From assembly GCF_003046795.1 (NCBI RefSeq), contig NZ_PZKN01000024.1:1-64000 (forward strand): DNA of 64,000 bases, given 5' to 3'. Source of the DNA: Desulfonatronum sp. SC1 (GTDB taxonomy: Bacteria; Desulfobacterota; Desulfovibrionia; Desulfovibrionales; Desulfonatronaceae). The notes under the pieces were generated by a model. The model was given only the letters and a program-made list of their open reading frames with translations. It was not told where the DNA came from and made no database searches. Shown one piece after another: positions 56,393 to 64,000 of this stretch (the stretch's first letter is position 1; each line of letters opens with the position of its first letter). A program made the position numbers and the translations under genes.

Positions 56393-59158
56393 ATGGCATC
56401 CGAACAAGATAAAGCGAAACAATCCTGGCACGCTCTGGACACGTCGGAAGTGTTCCAGCGGTTGGAAAGTGGCGAAAAAGGCCTGAAGGCCACTGAAGCA
56501 GCCCGGCGGCTGGAGCGATACGGGCCGAACGAACTGCCCATGGTCAAGGGGCGCGGCGCGCTGATGCGGTTTCTGGCCCAGTTCAACAACGTCCTGATCT
56601 ATCTCCTGCTTGCCGCCGCGGTGATCACCGGTCTGCTCGGCGAGTGGCTGGATATGGGCGTGATCCTCGGCGTCGTCCTGATCAACGCCTTGATCGGATT
56701 CGTTCAGGAAGGCAAGGCGGAAAAGTCCCTGGACAGCATTCGCAACATGCTCGCCCCGTCCGCCGTGGTCCTGCGCGATGGCAATAAGCAGGACCTCCCG
56801 GCCACGAAATTGGTCCCTGGAGACGTGATCCTGCTTAAAGCCGGGGACAAGCTGCCGGCCGACGTTCGGTTCTTCAAGGTCCGGGATCTGCAAGTCGAAG
56901 AAGCGGCCTTGACCGGCGAGTCGGTTCCCGTGGACAAGGCCGCGGACCCCGTGGAAGAGGACAGCTCCCTGGGAGACCGTTCCGGGATGGGGTTTTCCGG
57001 AACCATGGTCACCTACGGCCAGGGCCACGGCGTTGTAGTGGGCACGGGCAAGGACACGGAGATCGGCCGGATCAGCGAAATGCTCTCGGACGTCCAGTCC
57101 CTGACCACTCCGCTGATCAAGCAATTGGCCCGCTTCGGCAACCTGCTCAGCGTGGCCATCATCGGCATGGCCGCAGTGACCTTCGCCTTCGGATACCTGT
57201 TTCAGGGCTTGGCCCCGGGCGAGATGTTCATGGCCGCGGTGGGGTTGGCCGTGGCGGCTATTCCCGAGGGACTCCCGGCCATCGTGACCATCACCCTGGC
57301 CATCGGGGTGCAGCGCATGGCCCGGCGCAACGCGATCATCCGCAGCCTGCCCGCGGTGGAGACCCTGGGGTCGGTGACCGTGATCTGCACGGACAAGACC
57401 GGTACCCTGACCCGCAATGAAATGACCGTTCAGACCCTGCGCACCGCGGACCGATCCGTGACGGTTTCCGGAGTCGGGTACGCGCCCGAGGGGGCATTTC
57501 GTCAGGATCACGCGGCTTATGATCCGTTGGCTGATGAACGAGGCGTTCAGGAGATGTTGCGTTCCGGACTGCTTTGCAACGAAGCCGAGATCGTCCAGGC
57601 CGAGGAAGGCTGGAAGGCCCAAGGAGCGCCTACGGAAGCCGCGCTGGTGACCGCGGCCCTGAAGGCCGGTCTCTCCCAAAAGGAAGAGAACGACCGTCAC
57701 GCCCGTCTGGATGTGATCCCGTTCAGTTCGGAACATAAATTCATGGCTACCTTGCATCAGGATGCGCAAGGCGGGCGGCTGATTATCCTCAAAGGGGCGC
57801 CGGAAAAGGTTCTGGAGCGCTGCGAAAACCAGCGCTCCGAGGGAGGCGAGGCCCCCTTGGACACCTCCTTTTGGGGCAGAGAGGAGCAGCGGATCGCCTC
57901 CAAGGGCCAGCGGCTGCTGGCCGTGGCCATGCGTCGGGTCGACGAGGGCCGGGAGCGCTTGACCATGGACGACGTGGCGGGCGGGTTTACCATGCTCGGG
58001 CTGTTCGGGATCATCGATCCTCCGCGGGAAGAGGCCGTGGAAGCCGCAGACAAGCTGATCGGCGACTGCGAAATCAGGGTGAACTGCCACAGCGCCGGGA
58101 TCAACGTGAAAATGATCACCGGGGACCATGTGGTCACGGCCAAGGCCATCGGCTTCAAGCTGGGCATAGGGGACGGCGAGACGGCGCTGACCGGCAAGGA
58201 CCTTGACGCCATGAGCGACGACGAGCTGCGTCAAAGGGTTACGGACGTGGATGTGTTCGCCCGGGTCACTCCGGAGCACAAGCTGCGCATCGTTACGGCG
58301 CTGCAGGCCAGAAACAAGATCGTGGCCATGACCGGCGACGGGGTCAACGACGCTCCGGCCCTGAAACGGGCGGACGTGGGCGTGGCCATGGGCCGGAGCG
58401 GCACGGAGGCGGCCAAGGAAGCCTCGGACATGGTCCTGGCTGACGACAATTTCGCCTCCATCGCCAATGCCGTGGAAGAAGGCCGTACGGTCTACGACAA
58501 TATCAAGAAGGCGATTCTGTTCATTCTACCCACCAACGGCGGCCAAGCCCTGGTGGTCATTGCCGCGATCTTTCTGGGTCTGGGCATGGCAGACGCGGTG
58601 AACGGGTTCAGCCTGCCCATTTCGCCGCCGCAGATCCTCTGGATCAACATGGTCACCGCTGTTTCCCTGGCCCTGGCCCTGGCCTTCGAACCGGCGGAGC
58701 GCAACGTGATGCGCCGACCGCCGCGCAAACCGGACGAGCCTTTGGTCTCCAGGTTTTTGCTGTGGCGGATATCCTTCGTGTCCGTACTGTTGACCATCGG
58801 CGCCTTGGGCCACTACCTGTTCATGCTGGACGGGGGCTCCACCCAGGAACTCGCCGCCACGACGGCCATCAACACCTTGGTTTTCGGGCAAATCTGCTAC
58901 CTCTTCAACAGCCGGTTCATCTATGAAAGTTCCCTGAACCGGACTGCGTTTTTAGGCAGTTCCGCGGTGTTGTGGTCCATCCTGGTGCTGGTGGTGCTGC
59001 AGCTTGCCTTCACTTACGCTCCGCCATTGCAGTTTCTATTCCGTACCGAGGGACTGGGGTTAGGGCCATGGTTGCGTATTTTCGTATTCGGCATCGTTCT
59101 TTTTTTGCTGGTCGAAGGAGAGAAGTTTCTGTGGCGGCGTTCCGGGGCCGTCCATTGA
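56393..59158 (+). CDS. P2-type cation-transporting ATPase
   Basis: A 921-residue P-type ATPase. The actuator domain has [16 protein letters not shown]4 has [20 protein letters not shown], and the phosphorylation site is [13 protein letters not shown] (Asp near residue 335). The nucleotide domain has [11 protein letters not shown] and [11 protein letters not shown]; the hinge is [20 protein letters not shown]. In M6 the sequence is [20 protein letters not shown], so the Asp of the Ca2+ pump motif NLVTD is Ala. The M4 Glu is kept. This is more like cyanobacterial Pma1-type pumps than SERCA or PacL, so Ca2+ specificity should not be assumed. No ribosome-binding site is obvious. Confidence 0.9.
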   Translation: MASEQDKAKQSWHALDTSEVFQRLESGEKGLKATEAARRLERYGPNELPMVKGRGALMRFLAQFNNVLIYLLLAAAVITGLLGEWLDMGVILGVVLINALIGFVQEGKAEKSLDSIRNMLAPSAVVLRDGNKQDLPATKLVPGDVILLKAGDKLPADVRFFKVRDLQVEEAALTGESVPVDKAADPVEEDSSLGDRSGMGFSGTMVTYGQGHGVVVGTGKDTEIGRISEMLSDVQSLTTPLIKQLARFGNLLSVAIIGMAAVTFAFGYLFQGLAPGEMFMAAVGLAVAAIPEGLPAIVTITLAIGVQRMARRNAIIRSLPAVETLGSVTVICTDKTGTLTRNEMTVQTLRTADRSVTVSGVGYAPEGAFRQDHAAYDPLADERGVQEMLRSGLLCNEAEIVQAEEGWKAQGAPTEAALVTAALKAGLSQKEENDRHARLDVIPFSSEHKFMATLHQDAQGGRLIILKGAPEKVLERCENQRSEGGEAPLDTSFWGREEQRIASKGQRLLAVAMRRVDEGRERLTMDDVAGGFTMLGLFGIIDPPREEAVEAADKLIGDCEIRVNCHSAGINVKMITGDHVVTAKAIGFKLGIGDGETALTGKDLDAMSDDELRQRVTDVDVFARVTPEHKLRIVTALQARNKIVAMTGDGVNDAPALKRADVGVAMGRSGTEAAKEASDMVLADDNFASIANAVEEGRTVYDNIKKAILFILPTNGGQALVVIAAIFLGLGMADAVNGFSLPISPPQILWINMVTAVSLALALAFEPAERNVMRRPPRKPDEPLVSRFLLWRISFVSVLLTIGALGHYLFMLDGGSTQELAATTAINTLVFGQICYLFNSRFIYESSLNRTAFLGSSAVLWSILVLVVLQLAFTYAPPLQFLFRTEGLGLGPWLRIFVFGIVLFLLVEGEKFLWRRSGAVH

Positions 59159-59286
59159 CCCCATCAATTGGAACCGTCGTCCGGCTTTTTGACGACATTT
59201 TTCGCTTCAAGGCGGAAGCTGCGCGTGAACGGTCCTCAGGCGCGTCTTTCTTCCGCGCACCATAATCAACCCAAGGAGTATGCACC

Positions 59287-60429
59287 ATGACTCGCTACCT
59301 GCTCGCTTTGGCAACGGCTTTCGTTTTCGGAGCGGCCTCTCCCGTCTGGGCCGCCGATCCCATCAAGATAGGTGCGATTCTTTCCGCCACCGGCCCCGCT
59401 TCCTTTCTCGGAGAGCCGGAGCGCAACACCCTGCACATGCTCCAGGACCAGATCAACGAGCAGGGCGGGCTGTTGGGTCGGCCTCTGGAGGTGATCATCT
59501 ACGACGACGAAACCGAGGTGAACAAGGCCGTGTCCGCGGCCAACAGGCTGCTCAGCCGGGACCGGGTGGTCGCGGCCATCGGCGCGACCACCTCCGGCAA
59601 CACCCTGGCCATCATGCCCCGGTTCTCCTCGGCCCAAATTCCACTGGTCTCCATGGCCGCGGCGGAGCGGATCGTCAAACCCCTCAATCCTTGGGTCTTC
59701 AAAACGCCCCAGTCCGACCGCCATGCCGTGATCAAGATTCTGGAGCACGCCAAGTCCGAGGCATTCAGCAATATCGCCATCCTCACGGTCTCGGACGGCT
59801 TCGGCCAGGCCGGGCGGGAGGTGTTGCAGGAACTGCTACCCGCGTACGGAATGAACATGGTGGCCGATGAGATCTACGGCCCCAGGGACACGGACATGAC
59901 CCCGCAACTGACCAAGATTCGCGGGCTGAACCCGGACGCGATCATCGTCTGGGGCACGAATCCCGGCCCCGCGGTCATTGCCCGTAATCGCGTCCAACTG
60001 GGCATGCAAACGCCCATGTACATGAGCCACGGCGTGGCATCCAAGCGGTTCATCGAGCTGGCCGGAGAGGCGGCCGAAGGGTTGATCCTGCCCGCCGGAC
60101 GGCTGGCCGTGGCGGACCAGCTGCCCGAGGACCATCCGCAAAAAGCCTTGCTTCTGGAGTACATTCAGGCCTATGAAGCCCGGTTCAACGCCGAGGTGTC
60201 CACCTTTGGCGGCTACGCCTACGACGCCATGATGCTCATTGCCGAGGCCATTAATCGGGCCGGCGAGGCCACGCCCCAGGCCATCCGGGACAACCTGGAA
60301 CAGATCAGCGGCTTCATCGGTACCGGCGGCATTTTTGAAATGTCCGCCGAGGATCACAACGGGCTGGACGAACGGGCTTTCGTGATGGTCCGGATTACCG
60401 GTGGAGACTGGGAGCTGCTGGTCGAATAA
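59287..60429 (+). CDS. livK: Branched-chain/aromatic amino acid ABC transporter substrate-binding protein
   Basis: A 380-residue periplasmic protein with a Sec signal peptide (YLLALATAFVFGAASPVWAA, cleaved near residue 22). The Peripla_BP_6 fold shows IKIGAILSATGPASFLGEPE, NEQGGLLGRPLEVIIYDDE and AAIGATTSGNTLAIMP. AAGGAG precedes the ATG. It heads a complete H-M-G-F transporter operon and captures the substrate. The adjacent phenylacetate-CoA ligase suggests aromatic or aryl-acid compounds as well as Leu/Ile/Val, as in Desulfovibrio gene clusters of this type. That specificity is inference. Confidence 0.92.
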   Translation: MTRYLLALATAFVFGAASPVWAADPIKIGAILSATGPASFLGEPERNTLHMLQDQINEQGGLLGRPLEVIIYDDETEVNKAVSAANRLLSRDRVVAAIGATTSGNTLAIMPRFSSAQIPLVSMAAAERIVKPLNPWVFKTPQSDRHAVIKILEHAKSEAFSNIAILTVSDGFGQAGREVLQELLPAYGMNMVADEIYGPRDTDMTPQLTKIRGLNPDAIIVWGTNPGPAVIARNRVQLGMQTPMYMSHGVASKRFIELAGEAAEGLILPAGRLAVADQLPEDHPQKALLLEYIQAYEARFNAEVSTFGGYAYDAMMLIAEAINRAGEATPQAIRDNLEQISGFIGTGGIFEMSAEDHNGLDERAFVMVRITGGDWELLVE

Positions 60430-61310
60430 TGGATCTGGGAACTTTTCTGCAATTTCTGGCGGCGGGCCTGACCGTAGGCAGCACCTACGGTCTGGCCGCG
60501 CTGGGATTCACGATCATCTTCAACACCACGGGCATCATCAACTTCGCCCAGGGCGAGTTCGTGATGCTGGGCGGTCTTTTGGCCGTGGTCTTCATGCACT
60601 GGTTGGACCCCGGCCTTCCCGCCGCGGTGATTCTGGCCGTGCTGGCCACCACCCTGGTGGGCTTGGTCATGGAGCGCCTGACCATCCGACCTGTTCAGCA
60701 CACCTCGGTGATCAACCTGATCATCGTGACCATCGGCGTGTCCATCACCATCCGCGGGCTGATGATGTTGCTCTGGGGCAAGGACACCTACGTGCTCCCG
60801 GCTTTTTCCGGCACCACGCCCATTCCGCTGCTGGGCGCGACCATTGCCCCGCAAAGTCTTTGGATTTTGGGCATCACCCTGCTGGTGCTGGCGGCGATGC
60901 GCTATTTCTTCAGCCGAACAATCTTCGGCCGGGCCATGCTGGCCTGCTCCTTTGAACCCAAGGCGGCCCGGCTGATGGGCATCAGCGTGGAACGGATGGT
61001 CATGGCCTCGTTCATGCTTTCGGCCTTCGTGGGCGCGGTGGGCGGAGCCATCCTTACCCCCTTGACCATGACCTCCTACGACGTGGGCGTGCTTTTGGGC
61101 CTGAAGGGTTTCGCCGCCTGCATCCTGGGTGGCCTGGGCAACCCTTTCGGCGCGGCGGCCGGGGGGCTGCTTCTGGGCGTGCTGGAAGCCTTCGGCGCGG
61201 GCCTGATCTCCTCGGCCTACAAGGACGCCATCGCCTTCGTGGTTATCCTGGCCATCCTGCTCTGGCGGCCTTCCGGGCTGTTCGGGGCTCCGGACACGGA
61301 AAGGGTGTAG
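60429..61310 (+). CDS. livH: ABC transporter permease LivH
   Basis: A 293-residue inner-membrane permease of the LivH type with about eight helices: GSTYGLAALGFTIIFNTTGI, INFAQGEFVMLGGLLAVVF (the family signature FAQGE), and the EAA-like cytoplasmic loop CSFEPKAARLMGISVERMV, then GAVGGAILTPLTMTSYDVGV. Its start overlaps the livK stop by one base (TAATG). It forms the membrane channel with LivM. Confidence 0.94.
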   Translation: MDLGTFLQFLAAGLTVGSTYGLAALGFTIIFNTTGIINFAQGEFVMLGGLLAVVFMHWLDPGLPAAVILAVLATTLVGLVMERLTIRPVQHTSVINLIIVTIGVSITIRGLMMLLWGKDTYVLPAFSGTTPIPLLGATIAPQSLWILGITLLVLAAMRYFFSRTIFGRAMLACSFEPKAARLMGISVERMVMASFMLSAFVGAVGGAILTPLTMTSYDVGVLLGLKGFAACILGGLGNPFGAAAGGLLLGVLEAFGAGLISSAYKDAIAFVVILAILLWRPSGLFGAPDTERV

Positions 61311-61314
61311 GGCC

Positions 61315-62283
61315 ATGAAGTCTTCAACTCTTCGCCAACTGACCCCGGTGGCCGCGTTCTATGTCCTTGTTTTGGCCACGCCGACCCTTTTGTCCCATGA
61401 TTATTACTATCTGAGCATCCTGAACATGGCCGGGATCATTGCGATCATCGTCATGGGGCTGAACCTGCTGTTGGGCTTTGCCGGGCAGATTTCCCTGGGC
61501 CATGCGGCTCTGTTCGGGATTTCCGCCTATACCACGGCGGTGATGACCGCCACCTACGGGTTGCCTCTGGCCGTGGGCATGATCTCCGGGGTGGGGCTGA
61601 CCGCCGTGGTGGCCCTGGTGGTGGGTATGCCCGTGCTCAAGCTCAAGGGCTATTACCTGGCCATGGCCACCCTGGGCTTCGGGCTGATCGTCTACATTTT
61701 CTTTAACGAGGCCATTTCCCTGACCGGTGGACCGTCGGGGTTCGTGGGCATTCCCCAGTTCCAGGTCGGCTCGTTCGTCTTTGATTCGGATCTGTCCTAC
61801 TTTTTTCTGGTCTGGACCACGGTCACCGTGGTGCTGCTGATCTCCCTGAACCTGATCCACTCCCGGATCGGCCGGGCCCTGATGGCCCTGCACGCCAGCG
61901 ACAAGGCGGCCCAATCCATGGGCATCAACGTGGCCCGCTACAAGCTGTTCATCTTCGTGCTCTCCGCGGTGTTCGCCGGGATCGCCGGGGTGCTCTACGC
62001 GCACTACCTCAGCTTCGTGGCCCCGTCCTCCTTCGGGTTCCATTTTTCCGTGCAACTGATCACCATGGTCGTGCTGGGCGGCATGGCCAGCCTGTGGGGC
62101 GGCATCGCCGGGACGGTCTTTCTGACCGCCATGCCGGAATTCTTGCGGGCCTATGAAAACATGGAAGTGATCATCTACGGGCTGATCCTGATCCTGTGCA
62201 TGATGTATCTGCCCCAGGGCATGGCAGGCGGCGTATCCAAGCTGATTGCCCTGATTCGCGGGAGGTTCGGGCATGTCCGATAA
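61315..62283 (+). CDS. livM: ABC transporter permease LivM
   Basis: A 322-residue permease with about nine helices. The LivM pattern shows in NMAGIIAIIVMGLNLLLGFA, GQISLGHAALFGISAYTTAV (signature GQISLGHAA), the loop ALHASDKAAQSMGINVARYK and VQLITMVVLGGMASLWGGIA. It partners LivH. The gene starts 4 bases after livH and overlaps livG by 11 bases, so the subunits are co-translated. Confidence 0.94.
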   Translation: MKSSTLRQLTPVAAFYVLVLATPTLLSHDYYYLSILNMAGIIAIIVMGLNLLLGFAGQISLGHAALFGISAYTTAVMTATYGLPLAVGMISGVGLTAVVALVVGMPVLKLKGYYLAMATLGFGLIVYIFFNEAISLTGGPSGFVGIPQFQVGSFVFDSDLSYFFLVWTTVTVVLLISLNLIHSRIGRALMALHASDKAAQSMGINVARYKLFIFVLSAVFAGIAGVLYAHYLSFVAPSSFGFHFSVQLITMVVLGGMASLWGGIAGTVFLTAMPEFLRAYENMEVIIYGLILILCMMYLPQGMAGGVSKLIALIRGRFGHVR

Positions 62284-63079
62284 AGGCGATGCGGAGCGCA
62301 TATCTGCAGGGGACGTGATTCTGAACTGCCGGGGAGTCCATGTCCGTTTCGGCGGGGTGATGGCCTTGAGCGACGTGGATTTTCAGGTCCGCGAGGGGAC
62401 CATCACCGCTCTGATCGGGCCCAACGGCGCGGGTAAGACGACGTTGCTCAACGTGGTCAGCGGGATGGTTCCCAGCTCGGAGGGAACCGTGGGACTCCTG
62501 GGCCGGGACATGACCCGGAGTCCGGCCTGGGAACGGGCCAAGGCCGGCGCGGTGCGCACCTTCCAGAACCTGGAAGTCTTCACGACCATGAATGTTCTGG
62601 AAAACGTGATGACCGGGGCGCACCGGGTGGTCCGCTACGGGGCGCTCAGCGCCCTGTTCAAGACGCCCGGCTTTTTTAGCGGGGAGCGTCGCTGCCGGGA
62701 ACTGGCCGAGGAAAAGCTCACCTTCGTCGGCCTGAAGGACGATTGGAACCTCCCCGCCGGAGATCTGCCCTACGGACGGCAACGCCTCCTGGAACTGGCC
62801 CGCGCCCTGGCCGCCCAGCCGCGCATCCTGCTCCTGGACGAACCCGCCGCGGGCCTGAACACCACCGAAACCCGCGCCCTGGCCAAGCTGATCCAGCGTG
62901 TCCGCGACGAACTGGGCGTCACCGTGGCCATCGTGGAACACGACATGGACCTGATCATGGGCGTCAGCGACGCCATCACCGTCCTCCACTTCGGCCGGGT
63001 CATCGCCTCCGGAACCCCGGGGGATATCCAGAAAAATCCCGAGGTCGTCGCGGCGTATCTGGGCGAGGAGGCGGAGTAA
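62273..63079 (+). CDS. livG: ABC transporter ATP-binding protein LivG
   Basis: A 268-residue ATPase: Walker A GPNGAGKTTLLN, Q-loop in VRTFQNLEVFTTMNVLENV, the signature region DLPYGRQRLLELARALA, Walker B ILLLDEPAAGLN and His switch VEHDM. The extended segment before the signature and the C-terminal LHFGRVIASGTPGDIQKNPE are typical of LivG. The signature reads PYGRQRLLELARAL instead of the usual LSGGQ, as is normal for LivG. It overlaps livM and is followed 3 bases on by livF. Confidence 0.94.
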   Translation: MSDKGDAERISAGDVILNCRGVHVRFGGVMALSDVDFQVREGTITALIGPNGAGKTTLLNVVSGMVPSSEGTVGLLGRDMTRSPAWERAKAGAVRTFQNLEVFTTMNVLENVMTGAHRVVRYGALSALFKTPGFFSGERRCRELAEEKLTFVGLKDDWNLPAGDLPYGRQRLLELARALAAQPRILLLDEPAAGLNTTETRALAKLIQRVRDELGVTVAIVEHDMDLIMGVSDAITVLHFGRVIASGTPGDIQKNPEVVAAYLGEEAE

Positions 63080-63082
63080 TCC

Positions 63083-63814
63083 ATGCTCGTTCTGAAAAAC
63101 GTCGATGTCTTTTACGGCCGGGTGCATGCCATTCGGCGGGTTTCCCTGCATGTGAATCAGGGGGAGATCGTGGCCTTGATCGGCGGAAACGGGGCCGGGA
63201 AGACCACCTTGTTGACCACCATTTCCGGATTGCTGCGAGCCAATGGTGGCAGTCTGGCCTTCGAAGGGCGGGAGCTTACCCGGGAGCGTCCGGAACGGAT
63301 CGTGGCCGCGGGGATTTCCCAGGTGCCGGAGCGGCGTCTCGTATTCAAGCCCATGAGCGTGGAGGACAATTTGCTCCTGGGCGCGTATCATCGCTACAGC
63401 CTGAAGAACAAGGCCCTGATCCGCAAGGACATTCAAGATATCTACGAGATGTTTCCGGTCCTGGGGCAACGCAAGGACCAGCTTGCCGGTAACCTTTCCG
63501 GCGGGGAGCAGCAGATGCTGGCCATTGGCCGGGCCCTGATGGCCAAGCCCCGGATGTTGCTCCTGGACGAGCCGGGCATGGGACTGGCCCCAGCCCTGTC
63601 CCAGATGATCTTTCGGCATGTGGCCGAGTTGCGCGACGCCTTCGGCCTGACCGTGCTGCTGGTGGAGCAAAACGCCAAAAGTGCCCTGAAGATCGCGGAT
63701 CGGGGCTATGTGTTGGAAACCGGGCGGATCATCCTGCAGGGGCCGTCCGAGGAACTGCTGCTGAACCGGGACGTGCAACGCGCCTATCTGGGGCGGGATG
63801 TGGAGGTGGAGTGA
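63083..63814 (+). CDS. livF: ABC transporter ATP-binding protein LivF
   Basis: A 243-residue ATPase: Walker A GGNGAGKTTLLTTISG, Q-loop ISQVPERRLVFKPMSVEDNL, signature LSGGEQQMLAIGRALMAKP, Walker B MLLLDEPGMGLAP and His-switch region LLVEQNAKSALKIADRGYVL. The PERR motif after the Q-loop and the EQN after Walker B mark LivF rather than LivG. It forms a heterodimer with LivG to drive transport. Its stop overlaps the next start by ATGA, so the ligase gene is in the same operon. Confidence 0.94.
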   Translation: MLVLKNVDVFYGRVHAIRRVSLHVNQGEIVALIGGNGAGKTTLLTTISGLLRANGGSLAFEGRELTRERPERIVAAGISQVPERRLVFKPMSVEDNLLLGAYHRYSLKNKALIRKDIQDIYEMFPVLGQRKDQLAGNLSGGEQQMLAIGRALMAKPRMLLLDEPGMGLAPALSQMIFRHVAELRDAFGLTVLLVEQNAKSALKIADRGYVLETGRIILQGPSEELLLNRDVQRAYLGRDVEVE

Positions 63815-64000
63815 TGTTTGAGCCGGAACTGGAGGGCATGAGGCGGGAGGAACTGGAGCAGCTTCAGTTGGAGCGGTTGCAGTCCACCTTGACCAGGGTT
63901 TCCCGCAATGTCCCGTTCTATCGCAAGAAGTTCGAGGAACTGGGCCTGGACCCGTATGATTTCACCTCCCTGGACGATGTCCGCGAACTGCCCCTGACCA
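63814..64000 (+). CDS. Phenylacetate-CoA ligase, N-terminal part (cut by window edge)
   Basis: 62 codons are visible to the edge: MFEPELEGMRREELEQLQLE, then RLQSTLTRVSRNVPFYRKKF, then a Leu-rich helix and DVRELPLT. This is the usual N-terminus of PaaK-type phenylacetate-CoA ligase, where the Q-x-x-R-L-x-x-x-x-x-R-x-x-x-x-V-P-F-Y-R-x-x-F pattern is diagnostic. It activates aryl acids with CoA and ATP. Its place after livF suggests uptake or turnover of aromatic amino acids through aryl acetates, often with indolepyruvate oxidoreductase genes further on. Those are beyond the edge. Confidence 0.85.
   Translation, partial: MFEPELEGMRREELEQLQLERLQSTLTRVSRNVPFYRKKFEELGLDPYDFTSLDDVRELPLT

Overview
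The window is about 64 kb of GC-rich, gene-dense bacterial chromosome. The gene content suggests a Gram-negative anaerobe of the Desulfovibrionales type (Desulfobacterota, formerly Deltaproteobacteria), possibly a haloalkaliphilic sulfur-cycle relative of Desulfonatronum. Supporting genes are Rnf subunits, a DUF4416 protein, a c-heme sensor kinase, two YeiH-type 'sulfate exporter' paralogs, a DUF1538 antiporter-like pair with a PII protein, and a Liv transporter next to a phenylacetate-CoA ligase. The taxonomic call is inference; there is no rRNA in the window.

Layout. 0-6 kb: type II secretion genes on the minus strand (gspG-H-I-J-K behind a propeller-like lipoprotein gene, with gspF set apart by an inserted plus-strand acyltransferase gene). 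6-10.7 kb: AbrB-type regulator, HerA-like ATPase, TypA/BipA, IF-1 and an RRM protein. 10.8-17.6 kb: signalling island with a decayed sensor kinase, two intact hybrid kinases and a small repeat element. 17.7-21.1 kb: DUF4416, hisB, lipoprotein, hisA, HMA metal-binding protein and a ComEA-like protein. 21.2-25.2 kb: Mn-dependent pyrophosphatase, CheB, an HD-GYP response regulator and tRNA-Pro(CGG). 25.4-27.1 kb: two DUF1538 membrane proteins followed by a divergent PII protein.

27.2-39.3 kb is the most striking region. Two paralogous long YeiH-family transporters are each followed by a small single-span membrane protein. They are interleaved with two sigma-54-dependent NtrC-type regulators and a sensor kinase carrying a periplasmic c-heme motif. 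Both transporter genes have a matching -24/-12 promoter candidate upstream, and the second also has direct repeats that could bind an activator. Two paralogous 203-residue proteins of unknown function close the block. The simplest reading is a redox-sensed, sigma-54-activated anion (sulfite/sulfate-like) export system that has been duplicated.

39.4-51.3 kb: radical SAM/SPASM protein, SWIM-SNF2 helicase, Rel/Spo (p)ppGpp enzyme, and a YhaN-like ATPase with its YhaO-like nuclease. 51.4-54.5 kb: rnfD-G-E without A, B or C, plus DUF554. 54.6-59.2 kb: flavin reductase-like protein, tandem universal stress protein and a P2-type cation ATPase. 59.3-64 kb: complete livKHMGF operon running into phenylacetate-CoA ligase, cut by the window edge.

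Two short elements (10.8 kb and 46.3 kb) share a 15-bp end sequence but carry different interiors, which suggests non-autonomous mobile or REP-like repeats.
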